From Deinococcus sp. (lineage in GTDB: Bacteria; Deinococcota; Deinococci; Deinococcales; Deinococcaceae): a stretch of DNA of 9,799 bases. The stretch's first letter is position 1, and each line of letters starts with the position of its first letter. The stretch spans positions 1 to 9,799 of the forward strand of contig JAQBPF010000080.1 of the NCBI GenBank assembly GCA_028287665.1. Direction: 5' to 3'. The notes under the pieces are model-generated. The model was given only the letters and a program-made list of their open reading frames with translations, searched no databases and had not been told where the DNA came from. Positions 1 through 7,204 of the stretch are shown in pieces. The translations under genes were made by a program, and so were the position numbers.

Positions 1-647
1 AGGTACTCGGAGTAATCGAGGTTGGTGACGACCATCTGGAACGGCTCGTCCACTTTGACGGGAGGGCTGGGGATGTATTCCAGCACCATCTCGAACAGTT
101 CGTGCATGTCTTCCTGCGGGCTTTCCAGATCCTTGTAAGCCTTGCCTTCGCGGGCCACGGCGTACAGGATGGGGAAATCCAGCTGGTCGTCGCTGGCGCC
201 GAGTTCGGCCATCAGGTCAAACGTCAGGTTGACGACTTCTTCGATACGGGCGTCCTGACGGTCGATCTTGTTGATGACCACCACGATTTTCAGGCCCAGT
301 TCGATGGCCTTACGCAGCACAAAGCGGGTCTGGGGCATAGGGCCTTCGGCAGCGTCCACCAGCACCAGTGCGCCGTCCACCATGCCCAACACGCGCTCCA
401 CTTCTCCGCCGAAATCGGCGTGTCCGGGGGTATCTACGATGTTGATTTTGATGCCCTTGTACTCCACAGCGGTGTTTTTCGCCAAAATGGTAATGCCGCG
501 CTCTTTTTCAAGATCGTTGCTGTCCATGGCGCGTTCGGCAATTTCTTCACCGTGACCGAGTTTCAGGGTTTGCTTGAGAAGTCCGTCTACCAGCGTGGTT
601 TTGCCGTGATCGACGTGTGCAATGATCGCAATATTCCGGTATTCCAT
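1..647 (-). CDS. typA: Translational GTPase TypA/BipA, N-terminal part (runs off the left edge)
   Basis: TypA/BipA is a ribosome-binding GTPase of the EF-G family, linked to stress adaptation and 50S subunit assembly. About 215 codons are present of a protein that is usually near 600 residues. The full G domain can be read: P-loop AHVDHGKT at residues 10-17, switch I ERGITI at 49-54, DTPGH at 72-76 and NKID at 126-129. Near the window edge [14 protein letters not shown] enters domain II. These motifs in a protein starting [18 protein letters not shown] are diagnostic for TypA rather than LepA or EF-G. Two ATGs compete, at 653 and 647. The purine run GGGGGAGAG sits too close to the first and about 7-9 nt from the second, so 647 is preferred; the choice adds or removes only Met-Asn. 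The upstream 200 bp to the GNAT gene hold no other gene. Confidence 0.95.
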   Translation of the reverse strand, partial: MEYRNIAIIAHVDHGKTTLVDGLLKQTLKLGHGEEIAERAMDSNDLEKERGITILAKNTAVEYKGIKINIVDTPGHADFGGEVERVLGMVDGALVLVDAAEGPMPQTRFVLRKAIELGLKIVVVINKIDRQDARIEEVVNLTFDLMAELGASDDQLDFPILYAVAREGKAYKDLESPQEDMHELFEMVLEYIPSPPVKVDEPFQMVVTNLDYSEY

Positions 648-828
648 GTTCATTCTCTCCCCCGCCCGCAAGCGCACCAGCAACGGGCTGGAGGCGAGGG
701 CGGAACTTGGTGCATGTCCGGGGCGCTGGCCTGACACTGTGGTCAGGATGTGCCTGTTCAGAAGCCCAGCGGCCCCGGCATGAAAAGGCTCGCCACACAT
801 CACTGGTGGGCGAGACACCCAAACATAG

Positions 829-834
829 ATTCTA
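829..834 (-). promoter_or_regulatory. Possible -10 box of typA
   Basis: Read on the minus strand, TAGAAT at 834-829 matches the sigma-70 -10 consensus at five of six positions. It lies about 180 nt upstream of the typA start. No good -35 is found at 16-18 bp. CTGACC at 854-849 is only 14 bp away. This is a weak prediction; it would imply a long typA leader. Confidence 0.25.
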
Positions 835-861
835 GCAGATCAGTAGAGGGTCAGGGCAGGG

Positions 862-1833
862 TCAAGCAAATTCACAGTGGGGGGAGCCATGACCAGCCGC
901 CGATGTCGATTCGTCCGCCCGCAAAGCAGCCTGACGTGCGCCCCGGTTCTGTGCATGAATGGTGCCAAGGAGGACGCGATCTCCTTCAGGCAATGCTTGA
1001 GCCAACAACGTGGTCAGCGCCGCGCCGTATCCACCTCCCCGGCAAGTTGGAGACAGGATTAATTCCTGAACTGAATAGGCGTTGAGGCCGTGTTTGGGCT
1101 TGGGCAACACTCCCACATATCCCGCCCACTCGCCGTTTCGCAGCACGTCGAACATGGTTCCAGCCTCTATTGTTTCCTGCAGATCTTCCTCAGACAGGAT
1201 GCGGGCCTGACCGGGATGGGCCGGATGCAGACGGTCTACATCGGCGTAAGCCTCCCGCGCCGCCTCCAATTGGGAGGTGTCCAGCGTGGGCCGGAGCGAC
1301 AATTCTGGCGGAGTGGGACAGCCTTGCAACTCGCGCACAGGTGCGGCCAGCACACGCATATCTGGCTGTGTGCCTGCAAAAGCCCCGACTTCGGCAGACG
1401 ACCAGAACCGGAGACGCTGGGGATTAAACACTGCATAAGTGTGGTGCGCCAGAGCGGAGAGCGCGGGCAGATCGGCGGCCAGCACGGGGCGAGAAGTGGC
1501 ACTCACATCCATGAACGGCTTTTCAGAGTTGCCACCCTCAAACCGGATGCTGAGCATGGCCTCTAGGTCAGGAAGTACCGAGAGCCACTGGTTCAAGAAT
1601 GCTTGGGGCGGCTGAGAGATGTTCATGCGCTGGACACGCTCGCCCGCCAACTCCAGATCGGTTGCCAGTTGAAGATCAAAAGCGTGCTCGTCAGCCAGAT
1701 TGCTCAGGCGTTCTGTTTCCGAACACCAACTGAGACTGAGTGGATGCTGGGCAGCAAGGCTAAACCGGGCAAGGGCCGAGGCGGTGGGCAACGTTAGAGG
1801 GAGCACTGGCCTGAGCTTAGGGCGCTTGAGCAA
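862..1833 (-). CDS. GNAT-family N-acetyltransferase, C-terminus probably frameshifted
   Basis: The product is a putative acyl-CoA-dependent acetyltransferase of unknown substrate, 323 codons. The acetyl-CoA-binding signature is clear near the C-terminus: QELILSPTCRGGGYGAAL at about residues 256-273, with the R-G-G-G-Y-G pyrophosphate loop. It is followed by LLGTIHAQNRGARQAALRA, the usual Asn/Ala helix. An N-terminal half with a weaker GNAT-like stretch (RPVLAADLPALSALAHHTYAVF, about 115-136) suggests a two-domain member. After Ala306 the frame runs into a hydrophilic tail that does not look like a GNAT strand. The next frame gives AGRIDIGGWSWLPPL and a stop at 874-872, which does (see findings). 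No ATG is available near the 5' end; the TTG at 1833 is the longest start, with GTG at 1806 and TTG at 1791 as alternatives, and no strong Shine-Dalgarno marks any of them. It is transcribed divergently from the mutase gene. Confidence 0.75.
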   Translation of the reverse strand: MLKRPKLRPVLPLTLPTASALARFSLAAQHPLSLSWCSETERLSNLADEHAFDLQLATDLELAGERVQRMNISQPPQAFLNQWLSVLPDLEAMLSIRFEGGNSEKPFMDVSATSRPVLAADLPALSALAHHTYAVFNPQRLRFWSSAEVGAFAGTQPDMRVLAAPVRELQGCPTPPELSLRPTLDTSQLEAAREAYADVDRLHPAHPGQARILSEEDLQETIEAGTMFDVLRNGEWAGYVGVLPKPKHGLNAYSVQELILSPTCRGGGYGAALTTLLAQALPEGDRVLLGTIHAQNRGARQAALRADESTSAAGHGSPHCEFA

Positions 1834-1921
1834 TGAGCGAAATGGGCTGAATGGCTGAGGCTCTGGTCTGCTAGGCTAGAGGCCACCTAACGAGCGTTTG
1901 TTTTTTCTCCGCCTGTTCACC

Positions 1922-1926
1922 CGGAG
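1922..1926 (+). promoter_or_regulatory. Ribosome binding site of the mutase gene
   Basis: A perfect GGAGG lies 8 nt before the ATG at 1935, which fixes that start. No convincing -35/-10 pair was found in the 100 bp shared with the divergent GNAT gene; TAGGCT at 1872-1877 is the only TANNNT-type hexamer noted. Confidence 0.85.
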
Positions 1927-1934
1927 GTTTACCG

Positions 1935-3581
1935 ATGAAAACCAAGAATGAATGGCTGCAAAGTGTGTATCAGCCCGCCGTGGCCAAGCACCCGGAGCGC
2001 AAATACAACCATAAGAACCTGTCGGACATGGAGCCTGACCCGATTTACACACAGGATGACCTGAAAGACTGGGACGCCGAGCGTGATCTGGGCTATCCGG
2101 GCGAGTTTCCCTATACGCGGGGCGTGCAGGCAAGCGTCTACCGGGGCAAACTCTGGACAATGCGGATGTTTGCAGGCTTTGGCAGCGCCGAACAGACCAA
2201 CGAGCGTTTTCACGCCCTGCTTAAGGCCGGACAGACGGGCCTGAGTACCGCCTTTGACCTGCCCACACTGATGGGCTACGACTCCGATCATCCCTTCAGC
2301 AAAGGCGAGGTGGGCAAATGTGGCGTGGCGGTAGCAAGCCTCGCTGACATGGAAATCTTGTTTCAGGGCATCGACCCGGAACAGGTCACCACATCTATGA
2401 CCATCAACAGCCCGGCCAATGCCATCTGGGCCATGTACATCGCCAACGCCCAGAAACAGGGCAAAGACCTGAACAAAATTGGCGGCACCATTCAAAACGA
2501 TATTCTCAAGGAATTCATCGCCCAGAAAGAATTTATCTACCCGCCCGCGCCCAGCGTAAAACTGGTCATCGATACCTTCGAGTGGGGCCCCAAGGTGGTG
2601 CCGAAGTGGAATTTCATTTCGGTCAGCGGCTACCATATTCGGGAAGCGGGCGCGACGGGCGTGCAGGAGTTGGCCTTTACACTGGCCGACGGCTTTCATT
2701 ATGTAGAAAAGGCGCTGGAGCGTGGGCTGGACATCGACGAATTTGCGCCGCGTATCAGCTTTTTCTGGGACATTCACAACGACTTTTTTGAAGAGATTGC
2801 CAAGTTGCGGGCAGCCCGCCGAATCTGGGCGCGGCAGATGCGTGACCGCTACGGCGCAAAAAATCCCAAATCCTGGATGTTGAGAACGCACTCCCAGACC
2901 GCCGGGGTGAGCCTGCCCGCGCAGCAACCGCTGAACAACATTGCGCGGGTAGCGATTCAGGCGCTTGCCGCTGTGCTGGGCGGCACACAGAGCCTGCACA
3001 CCGACGCCTTCGATGAAGCGCTGGCCCTCCCCACCGAAGAAGCCGCGACGATTGCCCTGCGAACGCAGCAGATCATCGCCTACGAAACGGGTGTGGCGGG
3101 TGTGGTTGACCCACTGGCGGGCAGCTATTACGTAGAAAAACTGACGGATGATATAGAGGCCGCCGCACTGGGCTACATCGAACAGATTCGCGCGATGGGC
3201 GGCGTGGAGGTCGGGATCGACAACGGCTTCTTCCAGCTCGAAATGGCCGAGGCTGCCTACCGCTACCAGCGCGAAGTGGAGAAAAAGAGCCGAATTATTG
3301 TGGGCGTCAACGACTTCGTGCAGGACGCTGTGCAGGTGCCCCTGCAACTGATCGACCCAGAAGTGGAGCGTGTGCAGGAAGCGCGGCTGGCACAGGTTCG
3401 GCGCGAACGCGATCCAGCCCGCACCGCCGCAGCGTTGGCCGCTCTGCGTGACACCGCCGTCACTGGTGCGAATTCCATGCCCGCTTTCCTGGAATGCGCC
3501 CATGCCTACGTGACGCTGGGCGAGCAGATGGACGTGCTGAAGGGCGTCTATGGAGAGTACGTGGAACCCGCGATGGTTTGA
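1935..3581 (+). CDS. B12-dependent acyl-CoA mutase, large subunit (methylmalonyl-CoA mutase family, isobutyryl-CoA mutase-like active site)
   Basis: This 548-residue protein is the TIM-barrel, substrate-binding subunit of a coenzyme-B12 mutase that rearranges the carbon skeleton of short acyl-CoAs by a radical mechanism. It ends at ...[12 protein letters not shown] without the B12 domain (no DxHxxG), so it is the split type and needs a separate small subunit, which is not in this window. Alignment by eye to Propionibacterium MCM gives a constant offset of 10 over most of the barrel: T75, R77, Q187, Y233, H234 and R273 match MCM T85, R87, Q197, Y243, H244 and R283; H319 matches H328. The two substrate-specificity positions differ: F79 replaces MCM Tyr89 and Q197 replaces MCM Arg207. 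Phe/Gln is the pattern reported for isobutyryl-CoA mutase, while the hydroxyisobutyryl enzyme has Ile/Gln. An automatic label of methylmalonyl-CoA mutase may therefore be wrong on substrate. The start is fixed by GGAGG at 1922-1926. A strong terminator follows at 3632. Confidence 0.93.
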   Translation: MKTKNEWLQSVYQPAVAKHPERKYNHKNLSDMEPDPIYTQDDLKDWDAERDLGYPGEFPYTRGVQASVYRGKLWTMRMFAGFGSAEQTNERFHALLKAGQTGLSTAFDLPTLMGYDSDHPFSKGEVGKCGVAVASLADMEILFQGIDPEQVTTSMTINSPANAIWAMYIANAQKQGKDLNKIGGTIQNDILKEFIAQKEFIYPPAPSVKLVIDTFEWGPKVVPKWNFISVSGYHIREAGATGVQELAFTLADGFHYVEKALERGLDIDEFAPRISFFWDIHNDFFEEIAKLRAARRIWARQMRDRYGAKNPKSWMLRTHSQTAGVSLPAQQPLNNIARVAIQALAAVLGGTQSLHTDAFDEALALPTEEAATIALRTQQIIAYETGVAGVVDPLAGSYYVEKLTDDIEAAALGYIEQIRAMGGVEVGIDNGFFQLEMAEAAYRYQREVEKKSRIIVGVNDFVQDAVQVPLQLIDPEVERVQEARLAQVRRERDPARTAAALAALRDTAVTGANSMPAFLECAHAYVTLGEQMDVLKGVYGEYVEPAMV

Positions 3582-3631
3582 GAGTGGGCCAGAGGCTGGA
3601 GGGAGTGGGCGCGAGCGATGGCCCAAAGAGC

Positions 3632-3677
3632 ATGGATCGTAGCCAGTGGTTTGACCACGATCTACGATCCATTTTTT
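3632..3677 (+). terminator. Rho-independent terminator of the mutase gene
   Basis: A perfect 11-bp stem, ATGGATCGTAG (3632-3642) with CTACGATCCAT (3662-3672), encloses a second 5-bp hairpin GTGGT-TTG-ACCAC (3646-3658). It runs straight into six T residues (3672-3677). It lies 50 bp after the mutase stop codon. In the opposite direction the stem is followed only by GCTCTTTGG, so it should terminate the propeller gene from the right less well. Confidence 0.9.
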
Positions 3678-3713
3678 CCGTACACCTGACGACGCAGGTT
3701 CAACTGCCGCCCC

Positions 3714-5579
3714 TCAGGGCTTGACGCCAAACACTGTGACGGCATTCAGGGCGTCCAACAGACCCGCACCCACGCTGAGTCTGGCGTTGTCGGGCGACCA
3801 GGACAGGAAGGCTGGAGCATTGGCCAGAGGCGGGGTGGTGGCGGCGACTTTGCCCGTGGCGGTGTCTATCAGATCAATGCGGAAGCCGCGCTCATCGGCG
3901 TTCACCACGGCCAGCAGGGTGCTGTCGGGACTGAAGCGGTGCAGGTTCTGGCGGGTGGCGTCCGGATTGGCCTTGACTGTGGCGTAGGGGCGGGCTTCGC
4001 CGGGGCGGTAGAGGCCGACTTCTGCCGGACTCGGTTCGGATGTTTGAGTAACAGAACCCAGCGCCAACACGCCTTTGCCGCTGATCTGGAGCGAGGCGTA
4101 AGACTGGTTGGCGCTCAGGGGCAGCACAGACAGCGGGGCGCGTTGGCGGGTGGCGAGCGTGTACACGAACGGCGCAGCGTTGGCAGCGGCAGGCAGGACA
4201 AACACGCGGGCGGCGTCGGGCGAGAGGGTCAGTGTGGAGGCGGCCAACACCGCTGGGGCCAGGTTCAGCGCACTGGGCTTGAGGGTCGCCACCACTTTCC
4301 CGCTGGCCTGCGCAACTGCCGTGACACCCGCCGCACTCCACGTCAGCGCGTGATTGCCCCAGTGGTTCACGCTCAGCCGGGCTTCTGCACCCTCCGCCGC
4401 TGCGACAGAGGTCAGCACCCGCACTGTACTGCCAGATACTGTACCGCCCGATACTGCGCCACCCGAGAGCAGGCCCACTTCCTGCTTTTCCTCAGACAGA
4501 ACCCCGAGCGTCCAGGTGCTTTTGTTCATGGCCTGCACCGATGCAAACCCACCTGCCACGGTTTTCGGGCCTGCCCGCAGTTCACCGGAAGGCAGCAGCA
4601 CCGCGCCCTCTCCCCCACCCATCAGGGCGGCGGGCAGAGCCAACCGCTGAACATCGCGGAAGGCCAGATCGGCGTTCAGCAGGTCGCCGCTTGCGGTCAG
4701 GGCCGAGACCCGCCCCAGCACCGACAGGCTGACGGCTTCAGGCAAGACGCCCTGAATCGGCAAGACGCCCTCCCGGCGCCCCGTTTGCAGGTCGCGGGAT
4801 TCTGCGTTGCCATCTACAAAAGTCAGCACCGAGGCGTCGGGGAGAGGCAGGCCAGAGGCAGGCTCCGTGGTGGTCAGGCCGCGCAGCACAGTCGAGCTGG
4901 GAAAGCCTTCGCGCAACGTGAGGAGCACGGACCCGGTCCGCACGGCCACGCTCCGGCCACTTGCGCCAAATTGAGCGTTCTGGGGCACGCACAGGGCGTC
5001 ACATTGGGTGCCCGATAAAGCCTTCAGCGTGTAGGTGCTGATCAGTTGCACGCGTCCGCGACCAGCCACCACGGTGCCAATGACTGCCCGTTGGCCGTCT
5101 GGAGCCACAAACAACGAATTGACCGGCGTGTTCTGAACCGTCTGGCGCACGCCCGTCAGGACATTCAGGCGGTCCAGTCCCGCCGGGCCCGCCAGCAGCA
5201 GATCACTGTCGGAGACGAAGCCCGAACCGCTCAGAGGCCCAGTCGCACGCTGAACCACGCGCACGCCGTCACTTAACCGCCAGACATTCACGCTGTTGCC
5301 CGCCAGGGTCACTGCCAGGGTGCCGGATGGATTGACGCTGAGTTTTTCACAGACCGATTCGCCTGTAGACATCAAGCGGTTGATGTGATTGCTGCCGTCC
5401 AGGACAAGCAGACGGTTGCCCAGGCACACGGCCCGGAATCCGCCGGGCAACCAAGCGGCGCCGCCCACCTGGACAGGACCCGTGACCTTGATCTGGCCCT
5501 CTACCGTCACCGTCAGGGCAGAGGCGGGGACCACGACAGGAGCGAGACAGGAAAGGGCCAGTAACGTGCGGAAATTCAC
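3714..5579 (-). CDS. Secreted beta-propeller (WD40/YVTN-like) protein of unknown function
   Basis: The product is 621 residues with a signal peptide: MNFR, a hydrophobic core LLALSCLAPVVV, and a likely cleavage site PASA|L at residue 21-22. The mature part is almost entirely beta-type sequence with recurring blade-like units of the form 'xxPDGxxxxV...VxVxDxxTG': SVNPSGTLAV at 81, FVAPDGQRAV at 157, TLSPDAARVF at 451, RFSPDSTLLAVV at 549 with DLIDTATGK at 569, and SWSPDNARLSV at 593. This supports a beta-propeller exported to the envelope or outside the cell. Four cysteines remain in the mature part (52, 77, 193, 197) and could form disulphides. No catalytic motif is seen. A pentapeptide repeat SGGAV-SGGTV-SGSTV occupies residues 372-386. 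The start is GTG at 5579; no Shine-Dalgarno is present, but a -10 box sits 7 nt upstream, consistent with a leaderless transcript. The specific role is unknown. Confidence 0.85.
   Translation of the reverse strand: MNFRTLLALSCLAPVVVPASALTVTVEGQIKVTGPVQVGGAAWLPGGFRAVCLGNRLLVLDGSNHINRLMSTGESVCEKLSVNPSGTLAVTLAGNSVNVWRLSDGVRVVQRATGPLSGSGFVSDSDLLLAGPAGLDRLNVLTGVRQTVQNTPVNSLFVAPDGQRAVIGTVVAGRGRVQLISTYTLKALSGTQCDALCVPQNAQFGASGRSVAVRTGSVLLTLREGFPSSTVLRGLTTTEPASGLPLPDASVLTFVDGNAESRDLQTGRREGVLPIQGVLPEAVSLSVLGRVSALTASGDLLNADLAFRDVQRLALPAALMGGGEGAVLLPSGELRAGPKTVAGGFASVQAMNKSTWTLGVLSEEKQEVGLLSGGAVSGGTVSGSTVRVLTSVAAAEGAEARLSVNHWGNHALTWSAAGVTAVAQASGKVVATLKPSALNLAPAVLAASTLTLSPDAARVFVLPAAANAAPFVYTLATRQRAPLSVLPLSANQSYASLQISGKGVLALGSVTQTSEPSPAEVGLYRPGEARPYATVKANPDATRQNLHRFSPDSTLLAVVNADERGFRIDLIDTATGKVAATTPPLANAPAFLSWSPDNARLSVGAGLLDALNAVTVFGVKP
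4423..4467. repeat. Three imperfect 15-bp tandem repeats inside the propeller gene
   Basis: On the plus strand the units are ACTGTACTGCCAGAT, ACTGTACCGCCCGAT and ACTGCGCCACCCGAG. Each unit is five codons on the minus strand and encodes SGSTV, SGGTV and SGGAV respectively. Because the unit is a multiple of three, gain or loss of copies would keep the reading frame. It probably forms a flexible linker or loop. Confidence 0.85.
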
Positions 5580-5586
5580 GCCGCGC

Positions 5587-5615
5587 AGTGTAAGCGTGTG
5601 GCAATGACGGCAGAA
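5587..5615 (-). promoter_or_regulatory. Promoter of the propeller gene (leaderless)
   Basis: On the minus strand there is TTCTGC (5615-5610), a 17-bp spacer, and TACACT (5592-5587). The GTG start codon begins 7 nt after the -10 box, so transcription should start at or next to the initiator codon. No ribosome binding site is present, which agrees with this. Confidence 0.55.
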
Positions 5616-5640
5616 TCACAGCCGAGCTTGGAACCAGAAC

Positions 5641-5690
5641 GGCAGACAGAAGCGGGCGCCCCCCTCTGGGAACGCCCGCTTCTATCTGCC
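5641..5690 (-). terminator. Terminator hairpin of glgC
   Basis: Two 18-nt arms (5641-5658 and 5673-5690) pair around a 14-nt loop, with core GAAGCGGGCG/CGCCCGCTTC. One position is not Watson-Crick. In a minus-strand transcript it is a U-G wobble and in a plus-strand transcript it is a C-A mismatch, so the hairpin is intact only in the glgC direction. The downstream tract on the minus strand (GTTCTGGTTCC) is only moderately T-rich. It lies 25 nt after the glgC stop. Confidence 0.75.
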
Positions 5691-5715
5691 TGCGAAAATC
5701 AGCCTGCTGTGGAAC

Positions 5716-6957
5716 TTAGAAGGTGTAGCCCTTGGAGACGACCACGACGCCGCTGTCGGTGACGGTAAAGCCGCGTGCCAGATCGTCTTCGCGGTTCAGG
5801 CCGATGACCGTTCCGGGCGGAATGATCACGTCTTTATCCACGATCACGCGCTTGAGGCGGGCGTGGCGGCCCACTTCCACGTCATCGAACAGCACACAGC
5901 TTTCTACCACCGAATAGCTGTGCAGGCGCACGTTCCGGCCCAGGACACTGTCGCGGACCGTGCCGCCGCTGATGATGGTGCCCCCGGCCATAATGGTATT
6001 GAAGGCCTGCCCCTTGCGCCCTTCCGATTCATGCACGAATTTGGCGGGCGGAGAAAACTCGCTGCTGGTTCGCAGCGGCCACTCGGGGTTGTAGATGTCG
6101 AATTCTGGATTGACCGTGACCAGATCCATGTTGGCTTCAAAGTAGGCGTCCAGCGTGCCCACGTCGCGCCAGTACAGGTTGGGGCCTGCCTGACCGGGGA
6201 TGGGGTTGCGGTGGAAATCGTAGGCCATGACGTTATAGCCGTCCGACAGCGCGCGTGGAATCACGTCGCTGCCGAAATCGAAGCCTTCCTCGCCGCCCGA
6301 CATGCTGGTTTCCAGCAATTCATCCAGCGCCTTGCGGCTGAAGATGTAGTTGCCCATGCTGGTCAGGCTTACGCCCTCCTGGCCGGGAATGCTGGGTGGG
6401 TCTTTGGGTTTTTCCAAAAAGTCCGTCACTTTCCAGCGCTCGTCGACGTGCATCACGCCGAACTGGTGCGCCTGACTCTGGGGCATCGGGTAGGCGGCAA
6501 TGGTGATGTCAGCGCGGGAGTCGATGTGCGTCTGAAGCATGTGCTCCACGTTCATCTTGTAGATGTGGTCGCCGCTAAAAATCGCCACGTAATCGGCATC
6601 GTAGTTGTCGATCAGGTGCATATTCTGGTACACGGCGTCGGCGGTTCCCCGGTACCACACGGGGCCGAGTTCCTCCAGACGGTACATCTGGGCGGGAACC
6701 AGCGTAATGAAATAGTCGCTGAGGAAGGTGCCGAAGCGCCAGCCCCGCTGAATGTGCTCGGTGAGGCTCTGGGCTTTGTACTGCGTCAACACGTAAATGC
6801 TGAACATCCCCGAGTTCATAAAGTTATTGATGGCGAAATCAATGATGCGGTACTTGCTGCCAAACGGCACAGCGGGCTTGCTGCGCTTTTGCGTCAGCGG
6901 CGCGAGGCGTGACCCCTGCCCACCCGCCAAAATCATGCCCAGAACTCTTGGCTTCAT
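5716..6957 (-). CDS. glgC: Glucose-1-phosphate adenylyltransferase (ADP-glucose pyrophosphorylase)
   Basis: GlgC makes ADP-glucose from ATP and glucose-1-phosphate, the first committed step of bacterial glycogen synthesis in the cytoplasm. The 413-residue length fits the family (E. coli 431). The nucleotidyltransferase domain shows the nucleotide loop [12 protein letters not shown] (11-22), RSKPAVPFG (25-33), GTADAVYQN (104-112), SGDHIYKMN with catalytic-region Asp130, the glucose-phosphate lysine region FLEKPKDP (180-187) and [14 protein letters not shown] (263-276). The C-terminal left-handed beta-helix is visible from about 320 to 386 as GGTII/GGTVRDS/GRNVRLH/DVEVG hexapeptide turns. ATG 6957 is preceded by GGGGGAGAG at good spacing. 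The gene lies downstream of miaA on the same strand but 247 bp away with its own candidate promoter, so it is probably a separate unit. No other glycogen gene is in the window. Confidence 0.97.
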   Translation of the reverse strand: MKPRVLGMILAGGQGSRLAPLTQKRSKPAVPFGSKYRIIDFAINNFMNSGMFSIYVLTQYKAQSLTEHIQRGWRFGTFLSDYFITLVPAQMYRLEELGPVWYRGTADAVYQNMHLIDNYDADYVAIFSGDHIYKMNVEHMLQTHIDSRADITIAAYPMPQSQAHQFGVMHVDERWKVTDFLEKPKDPPSIPGQEGVSLTSMGNYIFSRKALDELLETSMSGGEEGFDFGSDVIPRALSDGYNVMAYDFHRNPIPGQAGPNLYWRDVGTLDAYFEANMDLVTVNPEFDIYNPEWPLRTSSEFSPPAKFVHESEGRKGQAFNTIMAGGTIISGGTVRDSVLGRNVRLHSYSVVESCVLFDDVEVGRHARLKRVIVDKDVIIPPGTVIGLNREDDLARGFTVTDSGVVVVSKGYTF

Positions 6958-7064
6958 GTGCTCTCCCCCTAAAAATGATGCCGAAACGCGGCCCCGGCTG
7001 AGGCCCGTGTAGGCGTGTGTGAGAACCGGCTGACCGAAAGACCAGTTGGCCGCCCGACTCCGCT

Positions 7065-7105
7065 ACCGTACCGCCTGAAAATGAGGTGTAACTCACTTCT
7101 GAGTT
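7065..7105 (-). promoter_or_regulatory. Candidate glgC promoter with overlapping inverted repeat
   Basis: On the minus strand, GTTACA (7092-7087), a 16-bp spacer and TACGGT (7070-7065) form a weak sigma-70-type promoter about 110 nt before the glgC start. A perfect inverted repeat AACTCA-CTTC-TGAGTT (7090-7105) overlaps the upstream edge of the -35. It could be an operator. Both elements are weak individually. Confidence 0.3.
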
Positions 7106-7180
7106 TAGCCTGTGCTGCGGAGGGGCGGGGCACACGCTTAGGCAGGACAGGCCAAGACTGAACGTGGTGTAAAGATTTCT

Positions 7181-7204
7181 GCTGTCCAGCTCCAGGGAAA
7201 CAGC
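7181..7204 (-). terminator. Weak hairpin immediately after miaA
   Basis: GCTGT (7181-7185) pairs with ACAGC (7200-7204), starting at the base after the miaA stop codon. No real T-run follows on the minus strand (AGAAATCTTTAC). It may help end miaA transcription, but the signal is poor. Confidence 0.25.

Noticed and set aside
1929..3626. 565-codon open frame on the minus strand, antisense to the mutase
   Set aside because: It is the mirror of a strongly conserved gene with a GGAGG site. Its translation has no recognisable domain and is rich in His/Gln/Arg, as expected for the complement of GC-rich codons.
3939..5018. 359-codon plus-strand frame inside the propeller gene
   Set aside because: It is antisense to a gene with signal peptide and repeat structure. 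The translation is low-complexity Arg/Gln/Gly with no domain and no ribosome binding site.
5863..6912. 349-codon plus-strand frame opposite glgC
   Set aside because: glgC is unambiguous on the other strand; this is its complement.
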